Of a stretch of 64,000 nucleotides of DNA, positions 17,520 through 26,207 are shown piece after piece (position 1 is the stretch's first letter; the number at the start of each line of letters is the position of its first letter). A program made the translations under genes and the position numbers. The notes under the pieces are model-generated. The model had not been told where the DNA came from. It ran no database searches and was given only the letters and a program-made list of their open reading frames with translations. Source of the stretch: CG2-30-36-16 sp964372115 (GTDB taxonomy: Bacteria; Bacteroidota; Ignavibacteria; Ignavibacteriales; Ignavibacteriaceae); contig CAYJPN010000007.1 of assembly GCA_964372115.1 (NCBI GenBank), forward strand, positions 62,001-126,000, given 5' to 3'.

Positions 17520-17783
17520 ATGGCAAAAAAAAATCAAAAACTGAAAGAAAGACAAATAGGCAAAACAAAACTGCCCGAAAAAAAACCGTTGATTGATCCA
17601 AAATATAAAAATACTTTTTGGACTACAGTTGTTGTAACGGTGTTGATAATATTTTCTATTATCAACAACACCAGGTATGTCCCCGATAGTGGGCCTTACC
17701 CGCCAAGATATAAAACAGGTGAAGAACCGGCTCCGGATTCTACGATTCCGGTTCCATTACAAATGGACACAAAGATTAAATAA
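17520..17783 (+). CDS. Small membrane-anchored protein, unknown
   Basis: An 87-residue protein. Residues 1-32 are basic and charged (MAKKNQKLKERQIGKTKLPEK), then comes one membrane helix 'TFWTTVVVTVLIIFSIINNT' (about 33-52). A proline-rich tail 'VPDSGPYPPRYKTGEEPAP' follows. The charge distribution predicts N-in, C-out topology. I do not recognise a family. It ends 19 bases before the thioredoxin-like lipoprotein and is probably co-transcribed with it. The ATG at 17520 has no obvious Shine-Dalgarno. Confidence 0.6.
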   Translation: MAKKNQKLKERQIGKTKLPEKKPLIDPKYKNTFWTTVVVTVLIIFSIINNTRYVPDSGPYPPRYKTGEEPAPDSTIPVPLQMDTKIK

Positions 17784-17802
17784 AATTTATTTAAGGATTT
17801 TT

Positions 17803-18330
17803 ATGAAATTAATATCAGCGCTGCTTCTTATTTTTTTAACTTTTATGGGATGTCAGAAAGAAACAGCTAAAATCAGTGACCAAAATGTTGCGCAGGATTT
17901 AGAAAGTTATGAAACTGCCGGCAGGGAAAACGCATCGGAATTTTCACTCCCCGCTACCGACGGAAAACAATTAAAGCTTTCCGACTATAAAGGAAAAATT
18001 GTTATACTCGATTTTTGGGCAACATGGTGCGGACCATGCCGTAGGGGTATTCCGGATTTAATTGAACTACAAAAGCAGTATAAAAACGATCTTGTGGTTA
18101 TTGGAATTTCCATTGATTCGCAAACAAAAAACGATGTTGTCCCTTTTGTGAAGGAGTATAAAATAAATTATCCTGTTGTTTACGGTAACGAGGCGGTTGT
18201 TAAATCATATGGTAATATAAATTCAATTCCTACTACATTTATTATTGATAGGGAAGGGAAAATAGTAAATCAGTTTGTAGGATTACAGCCCAAAACGGTT
18301 TTTGAAGAAGGAATAAAAGAACTCCTTTAA
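17803..18330 (+). CDS. TlpA/ResA-like thioredoxin lipoprotein
   Basis: A 175-residue protein. The start at ATG 17803 is preferred over a longer in-frame version because it follows AAGG and opens a lipoprotein signal peptide (MKLISALLLIFLTFMGC, C17). Residues 45-175 are an AhpC-TSA/Redoxin thioredoxin domain: 'FSLPATDGKQLKLSDYKGK', 'VILDFWATWCGPCRRGIP' (redox pair C76 and C79), 'VVIGISIDSQ' and the cis-proline region 'SIPTTFIIDREGKIV'. Family members act as periplasmic thiol-disulfide reductants, for example in cytochrome c maturation. It lies directly after the small membrane protein gene. Confidence 0.88.
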   Translation: MKLISALLLIFLTFMGCQKETAKISDQNVAQDLESYETAGRENASEFSLPATDGKQLKLSDYKGKIVILDFWATWCGPCRRGIPDLIELQKQYKNDLVVIGISIDSQTKNDVVPFVKEYKINYPVVYGNEAVVKSYGNINSIPTTFIIDREGKIVNQFVGLQPKTVFEEGIKELL

Positions 18331-18657
18331 AAGGTATTCCATCGGTTTTAAACCATTTATTCTTTAATATACACGGAATGGAAAATTGTGATTATTTATA
18401 ATTTTTATCGGGTTAAAATTTAAATTTTGATTTCTGTCTAAAAAAATACGGGATTTTAAAATAGAAATCCCGAAATTATTTCGATAATTCGAAATTTTTA
18501 ATTGATTACATTTTTTCAAATAAATTAAATAATAAATGGAATTTTGAACGAAAATAACTATTTTCATTCTAAAACAATCAGTTTTTTTTTTCGATAATAT
18601 TGGCAGCGCCAATTTTTAAAAAACTAACAAATAGTATCGAGTATTCCGGAGGGAAAT
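18331..18657. promoter_or_regulatory. Intergenic region with two inverted repeats
   Basis: Two perfect inverted repeats are visible. CGGGATTT (18449-18456) with AAATCCCG (18465-18472), loop 8, followed by A/T-rich sequence, may terminate the upstream gene. ATTGGC-AGC-GCCAAT (18599-18613) lies 45 bases before the receiver gene and could be an operator. GGAGGG at 18649-18654 serves that gene. Confidence 0.4.
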
Positions 18658-19059
18658 ATGAACAAAGAAGAAAACCAAACAAAACCTAAAATATTGGTTA
18701 CAGAAGATGATTTTGAAAATCAAAAATTCCTTGAAATGTTTCTAAGACGTAAGTTTGATGTTTCTATTTGCGATTCCGAACAGTCATTTTATGACAATTT
18801 AAAAAAGAATAAGTTTGATGTCATACTGATGGATATTTCTCTTCGCGGAAATAAAAATGGTTTAGAACTTACAAAGGAGTTGAGAAAAATGGAAGGATAC
18901 CAAAATGTGCCGGTTGTATGTCTTTCCGCTCATGCCTTCAAAAAAGACAGGGAAAACGCGCTCGAAGCTGGTGTTGATGTGTTTTTAACAAAACCGGTAG
19001 AAAACCATGTTTTGATGAATACACTTGTTGAGGCTTTAAATGATAAATCGAGAAACTGA
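18658..19059 (+). CDS. Stand-alone receiver-domain protein
   Basis: A 133-residue single-domain response regulator: 'KILVTEDDFENQKFLEMFL' (acidic pair E16, D17, D18), phosphoacceptor D59 in 'DVILMDISLRG', conserved serine in 'PVVCLSAHAFKKDR' and the lysine in 'VFLTKPVENH'. There is no output domain, so it must act by protein contact or phosphotransfer, for example as part of a phosphorelay with the orphan kinases in this genome. Strong GGAGGG Shine-Dalgarno. It is transcribed towards the chemotaxis operon but separated from it by about 300 bases. Confidence 0.85.
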   Translation: MNKEENQTKPKILVTEDDFENQKFLEMFLRRKFDVSICDSEQSFYDNLKKNKFDVILMDISLRGNKNGLELTKELRKMEGYQNVPVVCLSAHAFKKDRENALEAGVDVFLTKPVENHVLMNTLVEALNDKSRN

Positions 19060-19281
19060 CAAAAATTGTTCGATAGCATTTTACAGTAAATTAAGAAAAT
19101 TAAATTCTGCATAACTTTGTTAATTTTTTGCGTCTGTTAAGAATCTTCAGATTTAAAATTTTAATTTTTATTCCATCCTTTTAAAGCCTGTCACAATTGT
19201 TTTATATCTACCTCATGGCTAATATTATACAAAGCAAATCTATTTACACCCCCCTTTTATCACTAATCTCAATTTTATTAA

Positions 19282-19297
19282 TGGCATTACAGTTGTT
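19282..19297 (+). promoter_or_regulatory. Weak sigma-54-like site before the chemotaxis operon
   Basis: TGGCATTACAGTTGTT has the -24 GG and TTG of a sigma-54 site at the right spacing, but the invariant -12 GC is GT. It lies about 95 bases before the HEAT-repeat gene in a 300-base gap that shows nothing else recognisable. Tentative. Confidence 0.2.
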
Positions 19298-19377
19298 TAG
19301 CCTAAACCAATAACAAAATATTCCGATAATCAATTTAGAATCATACTGGACATCAAGTGACCGTTGCTAAAAATCTA

Positions 19378-20778
19378 ATGAGTGGTAATAATATGTACGA
19401 AGAAAAAATTAAAGAACTAAAATCGCCTGATGCGGCAATTAGAGCTGCTGCAGCCGAATCACTGATGGGTGAACAAATCACTCTCGAATTGGTTGATGCA
19501 TTAATAACATTGGTTGATGATGAAGATAAAGGAGTCCGAAATGCGGTCTCGCTTACACTTTCGTTCAATGGTGATGCTAAAATTCCTTTTAGTCTTGTCC
19601 GATATGTATCGTCAAAAGATATTTCGGTAAGAAATTTGGCGGGTGAAATTTTACTTCGAATCGGAGTGTCTGCGGTACCGTCTTTAACCGCTTATATTGA
19701 GAAGGGTGATGATGACGACAAAAAATTTGTTATTGATATACTTGGTTTGATTGGCGATCCGGCGCCTGCACCTGAAATTATAAAGGTGATGAAAGAAATA
19801 GAAAACGAAAACGTTATTTTAGCCTGTGTGGAAGCCCTTGGTAATCTTTCATTTGCTGGTGCCGTGGATGATCTTATAGTAGTATATAACCGCAATGAGC
19901 TTTACAAACCGATGGTAATTGAAGCTCTTGGTAAAATAGGCTGCGAGGAAGCTCGCGAGTTTATTACATCCCGTTACCGTGATGAGGACGTGATTACACA
20001 ATTTGCTATGATTGAAAGCCTCGGTTTGATAGGAAACAATGAAACATTTTTCTTTCTGTTAAATGAACTAAACATAACCGAAGGGGCATTAGTCTGGCCG
20101 CTTCTTGCTTCCATTTATTCGTTAAAAGAAAAATTTAATTTTGATATTCCGTACGACGAAAGGATGAAAAATCTTATTCTTCTTACAATTGCCGAAGCCG
20201 ATATCAAATATAAAAAAGCAGCGGCACAGCTTGTGTCGGAATTTAACGATAGAGATGTTGTTATTGCCTGCTTAAGCATATACGGTGAAGACGCCGAACT
20301 CGATGAAACATTAAAACCAAAATTTTTTGAAAACAGTAAATTATTACTTCTAAAGATGAACGAAATAATTTATTCGGCTCCCAGAAATCTTCGGCATATT
20401 TTATATCTTGCAAAAGAAATTTTTGATGAAGACCTCCAGATGGTTAATTCTTCCCTCTCTCCAATTGAAAAACGTGGACTTCTTGATTCATTTGTAAAAT
20501 GTTTAAATGATACAGATGAAGAAATTAGACGCACCGCATCTGAACTTCTATTCCTTTTTGATCCGTCGGTTGCACTTTTGTTTATCGATAAAATGATAGA
20601 AGATGATAACCTCTGGAATAAATTAAAACTTTTAGAATTATTAGAATTAAATCCATGCGAAGAATCGTTTGCAGCATTAAAAAAACTTTCGGATGATCCG
20701 GAAGAAATGATAGCTGAAAGGGCGCAGTCGATTTTTTCACAATATTCTGTCGAAATTGAAAACAAAAATAATAATTAA
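19378..20778 (+). CDS. HEAT-repeat protein heading the chemotaxis operon
   Basis: A 466-residue all-helical protein of tandem HEAT/PBS-lyase-type repeats: 'IKELKSPDAAIRAAAAESLM', 'LVDDEDKGVRNAVSLTLSFN', 'IGDPAPAPEIIKVMKE', 'EALGKIGCEEAREFI', 'LLELNPCEESFAALKKL'. Such solenoids are protein-protein scaffolds. Three in-frame starts are possible (GTG 19357, ATG 19378, ATG 19393); the first HEAT helix begins just after the last, and none has a clear Shine-Dalgarno. It ends 3 bases before cheR, so it is very probably co-transcribed with the chemotaxis genes and may act as an adaptor in signalling. Confidence 0.75.
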   Translation: MSGNNMYEEKIKELKSPDAAIRAAAAESLMGEQITLELVDALITLVDDEDKGVRNAVSLTLSFNGDAKIPFSLVRYVSSKDISVRNLAGEILLRIGVSAVPSLTAYIEKGDDDDKKFVIDILGLIGDPAPAPEIIKVMKEIENENVILACVEALGNLSFAGAVDDLIVVYNRNELYKPMVIEALGKIGCEEAREFITSRYRDEDVITQFAMIESLGLIGNNETFFFLLNELNITEGALVWPLLASIYSLKEKFNFDIPYDERMKNLILLTIAEADIKYKKAAAQLVSEFNDRDVVIACLSIYGEDAELDETLKPKFFENSKLLLLKMNEIIYSAPRNLRHILYLAKEIFDEDLQMVNSSLSPIEKRGLLDSFVKCLNDTDEEIRRTASELLFLFDPSVALLFIDKMIEDDNLWNKLKLLELLELNPCEESFAALKKLSDDPEEMIAERAQSIFSQYSVEIENKNNN

Positions 20779-20781
20779 AGC

Positions 20782-21675
20782 ATGAATAATTTTTCAAATC
20801 TTGCGGTAGCGCAGAATAGTTTTTTAAATCAAAAACAAAATCTCGCTTTTTCGACACAGTCATTCGAGCTTTGGCGGCAATATATTTATGATAATTGCGG
20901 TATCTATTTTCAAGACAATAAAAAGTATTTGTTGGAAAGCAGACTTCAAAAACGAATAAATTTTCTCGGTCTCGAATCTTACGACCAATATTTGGATTTT
21001 ATTAAATATGGCACGGGTTCACACACTGAAAAAAAGTATCTTTTCGAAGCAATAACTATTAATGAAACTTTTTTCTTTCGTAATCAACCCCAGCTAGACG
21101 CTCTTGTAAGCACTGTAATGCCGGAACTTGTTGCCGAAAAAAGAAAGACGGGCAAAAATAAAATTCGTATTTGGAGCGCGGCCAGTTCGTCCGGCGAAGA
21201 AGCTTACTCGGTTGCTATGATAATTCTTGATCTTATTAAACCGCGTTACCCGAATTTTGAGTTTGAAATTGTAGGCACGGATATTAGCTCCGCCGTTGTA
21301 GAGACAGCTAAAAATGCGGTATATAAAGAATACTCTATTAGAAATACACCCGCCTATTATTTGAAGAAATTTTTTAAACCGAGTGGTACAGGTTTTGAAC
21401 TTGCTCCTCAGGTAAAAGACCTAGTTTCTTTCAGGCTGCTAAACTTATACGATACAATTGCAATGAAAATGATGATGAACTACGATATCATATTCTGCGC
21501 GAATGTGCTGATATATTTTGATGTAAATTCTAAAATAAAAGTGGTTAACTCGCTTTATAATTCATTAACAAAAAGCGGTTATTTATTTATAGGTTATTCC
21601 GAAACATTACATGGAATATCCAAAGCATTTAAACTTGTAAGTTTTCCCAAAACCATTGGTTATAAGAAGGAGTAA
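20782..21675 (+). CDS. cheR: Chemoreceptor methyltransferase CheR
   Basis: A 297-residue S-adenosylmethionine-dependent enzyme that methylates glutamates of chemoreceptors. The N-terminal helical domain ('GIYFQDNKKYLLESRLQKRI') is followed by 'EAITINETFFFRNQPQLDAL'. The SAM-binding motif is 'IRIWSAASSSGEEAYSVAM', where family members usually read WSAGCSTGEEPYS. 'FEIVGTDISSAVVETAK' and 'YDIIFCANVLIYFD' (N-x-L-I-Y-F) complete the class. Length is normal. No chemoreceptor gene lies in the window. Confidence 0.93.
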   Translation: MNNFSNLAVAQNSFLNQKQNLAFSTQSFELWRQYIYDNCGIYFQDNKKYLLESRLQKRINFLGLESYDQYLDFIKYGTGSHTEKKYLFEAITINETFFFRNQPQLDALVSTVMPELVAEKRKTGKNKIRIWSAASSSGEEAYSVAMIILDLIKPRYPNFEFEIVGTDISSAVVETAKNAVYKEYSIRNTPAYYLKKFFKPSGTGFELAPQVKDLVSFRLLNLYDTIAMKMMMNYDIIFCANVLIYFDVNSKIKVVNSLYNSLTKSGYLFIGYSETLHGISKAFKLVSFPKTIGYKKE

Positions 21676-21684
21676 TTAAATAAG

Positions 21685-22050
21685 ATGAAAAAGGTAGTAC
21701 TGGTCGCTGATGATTCGCCTTCAATAAGGAAGTTTGTTGCGTTCGCGTTATCGGCAAAAGGTTTTGAAATAATACCTGCAAGTGATGGAATGGAAGCGCT
21801 GGAGAAAATACCTGCAGGCAAAATAGATTTGATTATTACTGATTTAAATATGCCAAATCTTGATGGATTTGAATTAATTAAGTCAATAAGAAGCAACGAT
21901 GAATTTAAAGAAACTCCCATTATAATTCTATCTTCCCTCGCCGGAAGCGATGAAATATCAAAAGGATTAGAATGCGGTGCAAATTCATATCTCGTAAAAC
22001 CGTTCGACCCGAAACGGATATTATACGAAGTAGCTAAATACTTAAACTGA
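21685..22050 (+). CDS. CheY-like receiver protein 1
   Basis: A 121-residue single receiver domain: 'VVLVADDSPSIRKFVAFAL' (D9, D10), phosphoacceptor D53 in 'DLIITDLNMPNLDG', 'PIIILSSLAG' and 'SYLVKPFDPKRI'. It lies between cheR and a second receiver gene. One of the two is expected to be the motor-binding CheY; the other may act as a phosphate sink or adaptation regulator. This copy has serine where the downstream copy has threonine ('SSLAG' versus 'TTRGV'). Confidence 0.88.
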   Translation: MKKVVLVADDSPSIRKFVAFALSAKGFEIIPASDGMEALEKIPAGKIDLIITDLNMPNLDGFELIKSIRSNDEFKETPIIILSSLAGSDEISKGLECGANSYLVKPFDPKRILYEVAKYLN

Positions 22051-22061
22051 GGGAATGTGAA

Positions 22062-22436
22062 ATGGAAATAAAATTTTTAATTGTTGATGATTCAGTAACT
22101 ATGCGAAGGATTGTTTTTAACAGTCTTCGAAATCTTGGTTATAACAATTACGTTGAAGCCGCCGATGGTAAAGAAGCGCTTGCAAAACTTGCAGCAGATG
22201 ATTCGATAAATTTTGTAATTACCGATTGGAATATGCCTGTACTCTCCGGGTTAGAATTAACAAAAGCTATACGCTCGGATGAAAAAACTGCGGCATTGCC
22301 AATCCTTATGGTTACAACCAGAGGAGTAAAAGAAGACATAATAGAAGCCTTGCAGGCGAGGGTTAACAATTATGTTGTTAAACCTTTTACGCCCCAGGTG
22401 CTGAGAGAAAAAATCGATCAAATATTACAAACCTAA
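22062..22436 (+). CDS. cheY: Chemotaxis response regulator CheY
   Basis: A 124-residue receiver protein, closest in character to flagellar CheY: 'FLIVDDSVTMRRIVFNSLR' (D9, D10), D55 in 'FVITDWNMPVLSG', 'LPILMVTTRGVKEDI' with the conserved threonine, and 'NNYVVKPFTPQVLREKI'. The 'DWNMP' and 'YVVKPFT' segments are hallmarks of motor-binding CheY. It is directly followed by the CheZ-like gene, its likely phosphatase. Confidence 0.88.
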   Translation: MEIKFLIVDDSVTMRRIVFNSLRNLGYNNYVEAADGKEALAKLAADDSINFVITDWNMPVLSGLELTKAIRSDEKTAALPILMVTTRGVKEDIIEALQARVNNYVVKPFTPQVLREKIDQILQT

Positions 22437-22447
22437 AAGGGAATAAA

Positions 22448-23215
22448 ATGACAAAAGCAAATAATCTGCTGGAACTTTTTGATAAACTAAATGACCTTAA
22501 ATCGGTTTTTAAGTATGGGCAAAAACTTATTCCTATCATTCAAAGCCTAATCGATTTTATGCATGAAACTGTTCCGCTTCTCGAAAATATAAATAGCTCT
22601 ATTGCCGACAGCACCTCCAAAATACCAAAAGCTGCGCACCAAATTGATGATGTTACAGCCGCGACAGAGTTGGCGACAACAGAGATTCTCGATATAGTTG
22701 ACATTATAAGTGCCGATATAGATGCTATTGAAAGTGATTTGAAATCAATCACAGAAAAAGAGAGACAAAAGCTTGATTTGATTACAAAATTGCAGGCAGC
22801 CGTAAAAAACAATCCGGAGGCAGTTTCGCTTCTTGAACAATATGAAGAACTAAATAACGAGTATAAGGATCTTACAATTGTGCTAGATGCGCTTCAAAAA
22901 ATAAAAAACGATTCATATAACATAACTCTTTCTCTTCAGGTTCAAGATATAACTTCGCAACAGCTTTCAGCAGTAAACCACCTGATAAGCGGTGTTCAGG
23001 ATAAACTTGCTGCATTGCTTGTAGATTTTCAGGACACTAATACTGAAGAGTTGCAAAATATGAAGATATCAGCCCCTCAAGATGCAAGCTTTAACCCCGA
23101 TGCACAATACGGCAAAGGGGACTCTAACCAGGAACTGGCAAACGAACTCGTTAAAAATAATAATAACAGTGGTTCCAGAACCACTCAAGATGAAATTGAT
23201 AAAATGTTTTCTTAA
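22448..23215 (+). CDS. cheZ: CheZ-like CheY-phosphate phosphatase
   Basis: A 255-residue, mostly helical protein with long coiled-coil helices. 'IDDVTAATELATTEILDIVD' (about residues 66-85) resembles CheZ, and 'LQVQDITSQQLSAVNHLI' matches the CheZ active-site helix, with D167 and Q171 spaced like the catalytic D143 and Q147 of the E. coli enzyme (D-x-x-x-Q). The extreme C-terminus, 'TQDEIDKMFS' after a flexible Asn/Ser linker, resembles the CheY-P-binding tail of CheZ and the N-terminal peptide of FliM. Its position between cheY and cheA supports a role in switching off CheY-P. The motif comparison is mine; no alignment was run. Confidence 0.72.
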   Translation: MTKANNLLELFDKLNDLKSVFKYGQKLIPIIQSLIDFMHETVPLLENINSSIADSTSKIPKAAHQIDDVTAATELATTEILDIVDIISADIDAIESDLKSITEKERQKLDLITKLQAAVKNNPEAVSLLEQYEELNNEYKDLTIVLDALQKIKNDSYNITLSLQVQDITSQQLSAVNHLISGVQDKLAALLVDFQDTNTEELQNMKISAPQDASFNPDAQYGKGDSNQELANELVKNNNNSGSRTTQDEIDKMFS

Positions 23216-23217
23216 TT

Positions 23218-25131
23218 ATGGCAACTGATACAGTATATTCAATGCTCAGCGATCCCGAAATGAAGGAGATTGTTGAAAGTTTTATTGTCGAGACCAGAGA
23301 AATACTCGATAGGTTAGACCTCGACCTTGTTGATATTGAAAAACGTCCGGACGATATGGAACTTCTTAACCAGATTTTTCGAGGTTTTCATACAATCAAG
23401 GGAACTTCCGGTTTTTTAGGTCTCGATAAAATGACCCGTGTTACTCATAAGTGCGAAGATATCCTTAATAAACTTCGAAAAGGCGAAGCCGTTTTAACCA
23501 GCGAGTTGATGGACGGAATACTCTCGGCGTATGATTTATTAAAGGCGCTGCTTGACTCTGTTGAAACAAGCGCAAATGAAGACATCGATGTAGAGGGTGT
23601 TGTAGAAATTCTTGCAGGGCTTATTGAAAGACTCGAAAACCCTGGCGCTGCACCCGAAGTAAAAAAGGAACCAACCCCTGAGCCTAAGAAAAAGACAGCC
23701 GTTAAAAAAGTTGCGGCTAAAAAACCAGGGCGAAAGAAAAAAGTTAAAGAAGAAAAAGTCGAAGAAAAACCTCTCCAAGAAACAAAAATTGAACCTATAG
23801 AAATTAGCGCAGTTGATGATAACGCCGGCTCAAGCGATGATATTGCAGAAAAAGACGATGAGCATGAAATAGTAAATATTACGCCTAAAGAAGAAATAAA
23901 ACCTGTGCAGGGGAATGCCCCGGCTCCACCTGCCGCACAGCGTAAAGGTGATGCAAATATACGCGTTGATGTTGAACGGCTTGATGAACTTTTAAATATT
24001 GTTTCAGAACTTGTACTGGGCAGAAACAGACTGCAACAGGTAAATTCGGAAGTAGCGCTTGAATATGAAGGATCAAAATTTGTTCACGATCTCGGTGAAG
24101 CGGCAAAACAAATTGATCTTATGACAAACGAGTTGCAACTTGTTGTAATGAAGACAAGAATGATTAAAATTGGTAAAGTCTTTAACCGCTTTCCGAGAGT
24201 TGTTCGCGATCTTGCAAAAGAAGCCCAAAAAGAGATAAAAATAGAAATAAGCGGAGAAGAAACTGAACTTGATAAAACTTTAATTGAAGAAATAAATGAT
24301 CCGCTTGTCCATCTAATAAGAAACTCTGCTGACCATGGAATAGAACTTCCGGCAGTTAGGGAAGCTGCGGGTAAAGACCGTGCCGGAACAATAAAATTAA
24401 GTGCCGAACATGAAGGCAATAATATTATCATCACTATAGAAGATGACGGTAAAGGTATTGACCCTGAAATAATAAAAAATAAAGCAGTAAGCAAAGGATT
24501 AATTTCAAAAGAAAAAGCAGCCGAAATGTCGCGGCAGGAAGCATTAAATTTAATTTTTCTTCCCGGTTTTTCAACCGCGGAAGTTGTTACAAATGTTTCA
24601 GGGCGCGGTGTGGGAATGGATGTTGTAAAAACCAACGTAACAAAACTACGCGGTATCATTTCAGTTGAATCGAATGTTGGGCAAGGTTCCCGCATTGTTA
24701 TAAAACTACCGTTAACTCTGGCAATAATACCCGGTATGATAGTGCGTGTTGACACCGAAAAAGTGGTAGTGCCTTTAAATTCAATTATAGAAGTGCTTCG
24801 TGTGCACGCCGATAACATAAAGTCAATAAACAATCATGATGTAATTCGTAACCGAGATTCGGTGCTCCCGCTTCTATCTATCGAAAAATTACTTTATAAT
24901 AGAGAAAGTAAAAAAGATAATATTTGGCAGTATGTAGTGGTGGTTGGTATAGCAGAAAAACGTTTCGGAATTAAAGTTGATGAGTTGATTGGACAAAAAG
25001 AGGTTGTTATTAAATCTCTTGGTAATTATCTCGGAAATATTTCCGGTATTGCCGGCTCTACAATTATGGGCGATGGCACAGTGGTTATGATACTCGACAT
25101 CAGCGAACTGCTTCACAAAATACAAGAATAG
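23218..25131 (+). CDS. cheA: Chemotaxis histidine kinase CheA
   Basis: A 637-residue kinase. P1 (Hpt) spans about 10-115 with H58 in 'GFHTIKGTSGFLG'. Residues about 140-230 are a long charged linker with a basic 'KKVAAKKPGRKKKV' stretch and no recognisable P2 CheY-docking domain. P3 dimerisation follows ('IRVDVERLDELLNIVSELVL'), then the P4 ATPase with N box 'HLIRNSADHGIE', 'EDDGKGID' and 'GRGVGMDVV'. The P5 CheW-like domain ends in 'IMGDGTVVMILDISELL'. It autophosphorylates in response to receptors and hands phosphate to CheY and CheB. Starts 2 bases after the upstream stop; no cheW gene is seen. Confidence 0.95.
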   Translation: MATDTVYSMLSDPEMKEIVESFIVETREILDRLDLDLVDIEKRPDDMELLNQIFRGFHTIKGTSGFLGLDKMTRVTHKCEDILNKLRKGEAVLTSELMDGILSAYDLLKALLDSVETSANEDIDVEGVVEILAGLIERLENPGAAPEVKKEPTPEPKKKTAVKKVAAKKPGRKKKVKEEKVEEKPLQETKIEPIEISAVDDNAGSSDDIAEKDDEHEIVNITPKEEIKPVQGNAPAPPAAQRKGDANIRVDVERLDELLNIVSELVLGRNRLQQVNSEVALEYEGSKFVHDLGEAAKQIDLMTNELQLVVMKTRMIKIGKVFNRFPRVVRDLAKEAQKEIKIEISGEETELDKTLIEEINDPLVHLIRNSADHGIELPAVREAAGKDRAGTIKLSAEHEGNNIIITIEDDGKGIDPEIIKNKAVSKGLISKEKAAEMSRQEALNLIFLPGFSTAEVVTNVSGRGVGMDVVKTNVTKLRGIISVESNVGQGSRIVIKLPLTLAIIPGMIVRVDTEKVVVPLNSIIEVLRVHADNIKSINNHDVIRNRDSVLPLLSIEKLLYNRESKKDNIWQYVVVVGIAEKRFGIKVDELIGQKEVVIKSLGNYLGNISGIAGSTIMGDGTVVMILDISELLHKIQE

Positions 25132-25136
25132 TCATA

Positions 25137-26207
25137 ATGCAGAAAATTCGCGCGCTAATAGTAGATGATTCCGCTTTTATGCGGAAGTCAATCGAAATAA
25201 TGTTAAAAAGCGATGATCAAATTGAAGTAATTGCAACGGCAAGAGACGGCAAAGAAGGTTACGAACTTGCAAAAAAATTACGTCCGGATATTGTTACAAT
25301 GGACATTGAAATGCCGCGGATGGACGGACTTACCTCGTTAAAAAAAATAATGCACGACTGCCCTACCGCAGTTATAATGATCAGTTCGCTAACTTCAGAA
25401 GGCGCAGAATCAACTCTGCAAGCAATGGAATTAGGCGCTGTCGATTTTATTCCTAAAGAACTTTCATATATAAATGTAAACATAATTAACATTCGCGATG
25501 ATTTGATTAGAAAAATAAAAGCGATAGTTAAACAGAGGTCGCTTCGCGATCGCCTTGCACGCCTTCAACAGCTATCGAAGCGAAATACCACAACCATTGC
25601 AGCGAATGTAAAAACGTACAAACAGCTTCCGCACATCGGTTATAAAGCCGTTGCGCTTGGTATTTCTACGGGCGGACCGATGAGTTTACAAAAAGTTGTT
25701 CCCCGCTTTTTAAAGAAAAATTTGATCCCTTATTTTATAGTTCAACATATGCCGCCAAAATTTACAAAATCGCTGGCTCAGAGATTGGATGGATTGAGTG
25801 AAGTTGAAGTGAAAGAAGCCGAGCATAATGAACCAGTACGTAACGGGGTTGTTTATGTTGCTCCGGGCGGGTTTCATATGACCGTAAAGAAAAATGGTTC
25901 GAGCGGGGCTGTTATAGATATATCCGAACAACCTACGTCTACTCTTCACCGGCCCTGTGTTGATGTTATGATTGACTCAGTTGTTAAAGTATACGGTAAA
26001 CATACTATGGGCATAATAATGACCGGTATGGGAAAAGACGGACTCGAAGGAATAAGATCTTTAAAGGAATTGGGCGGTCATTGTTTGGCACAGGATGAAG
26101 AGTCGTGTGTTGTTTACGGAATGCCCAAATCAATTGTAGACGCAGGTTTTGCGGATGTAATAGCAACGCTTGAAGATGTAGCAAAAGTAATTAATGAGGC
26201 ATTATAA
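25137..26207 (+). CDS. cheB: Chemoreceptor methylesterase/glutamine deamidase CheB
   Basis: A 356-residue two-domain enzyme. The receiver domain carries D56 ('DIVTMDIEMPRMDG'). The C-terminal methylesterase has a serine-histidine-aspartate triad: S177 in 'LGISTGGPMSLQ', H204 in 'FIVQHMPPKFT' and D301 in 'MTGMGKDGLEG'. It removes methyl groups from chemoreceptors when phosphorylated by CheA. It starts 5 bases after cheA, and its TAA stop overlaps the ATG of the next gene. Confidence 0.95.
   Translation: MQKIRALIVDDSAFMRKSIEIMLKSDDQIEVIATARDGKEGYELAKKLRPDIVTMDIEMPRMDGLTSLKKIMHDCPTAVIMISSLTSEGAESTLQAMELGAVDFIPKELSYINVNIINIRDDLIRKIKAIVKQRSLRDRLARLQQLSKRNTTTIAANVKTYKQLPHIGYKAVALGISTGGPMSLQKVVPRFLKKNLIPYFIVQHMPPKFTKSLAQRLDGLSEVEVKEAEHNEPVRNGVVYVAPGGFHMTVKKNGSSGAVIDISEQPTSTLHRPCVDVMIDSVVKVYGKHTMGIIMTGMGKDGLEGIRSLKELGGHCLAQDEESCVVYGMPKSIVDAGFADVIATLEDVAKVINEAL

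Noticed and set aside
19235..19310. A third copy of the dispersed repeat (shares ATCACTAATCTCA with copy A)
   Set aside because: Only this 13-base block and a short 'GCCTAAAC' match; the remaining ordered blocks are absent, so chance similarity in A/T-rich DNA is likely.
24084..24833. A 249-codon minus-strand frame inside cheA
   Set aside because: Shadow frame opposite the conserved P3-P4 kinase domains.
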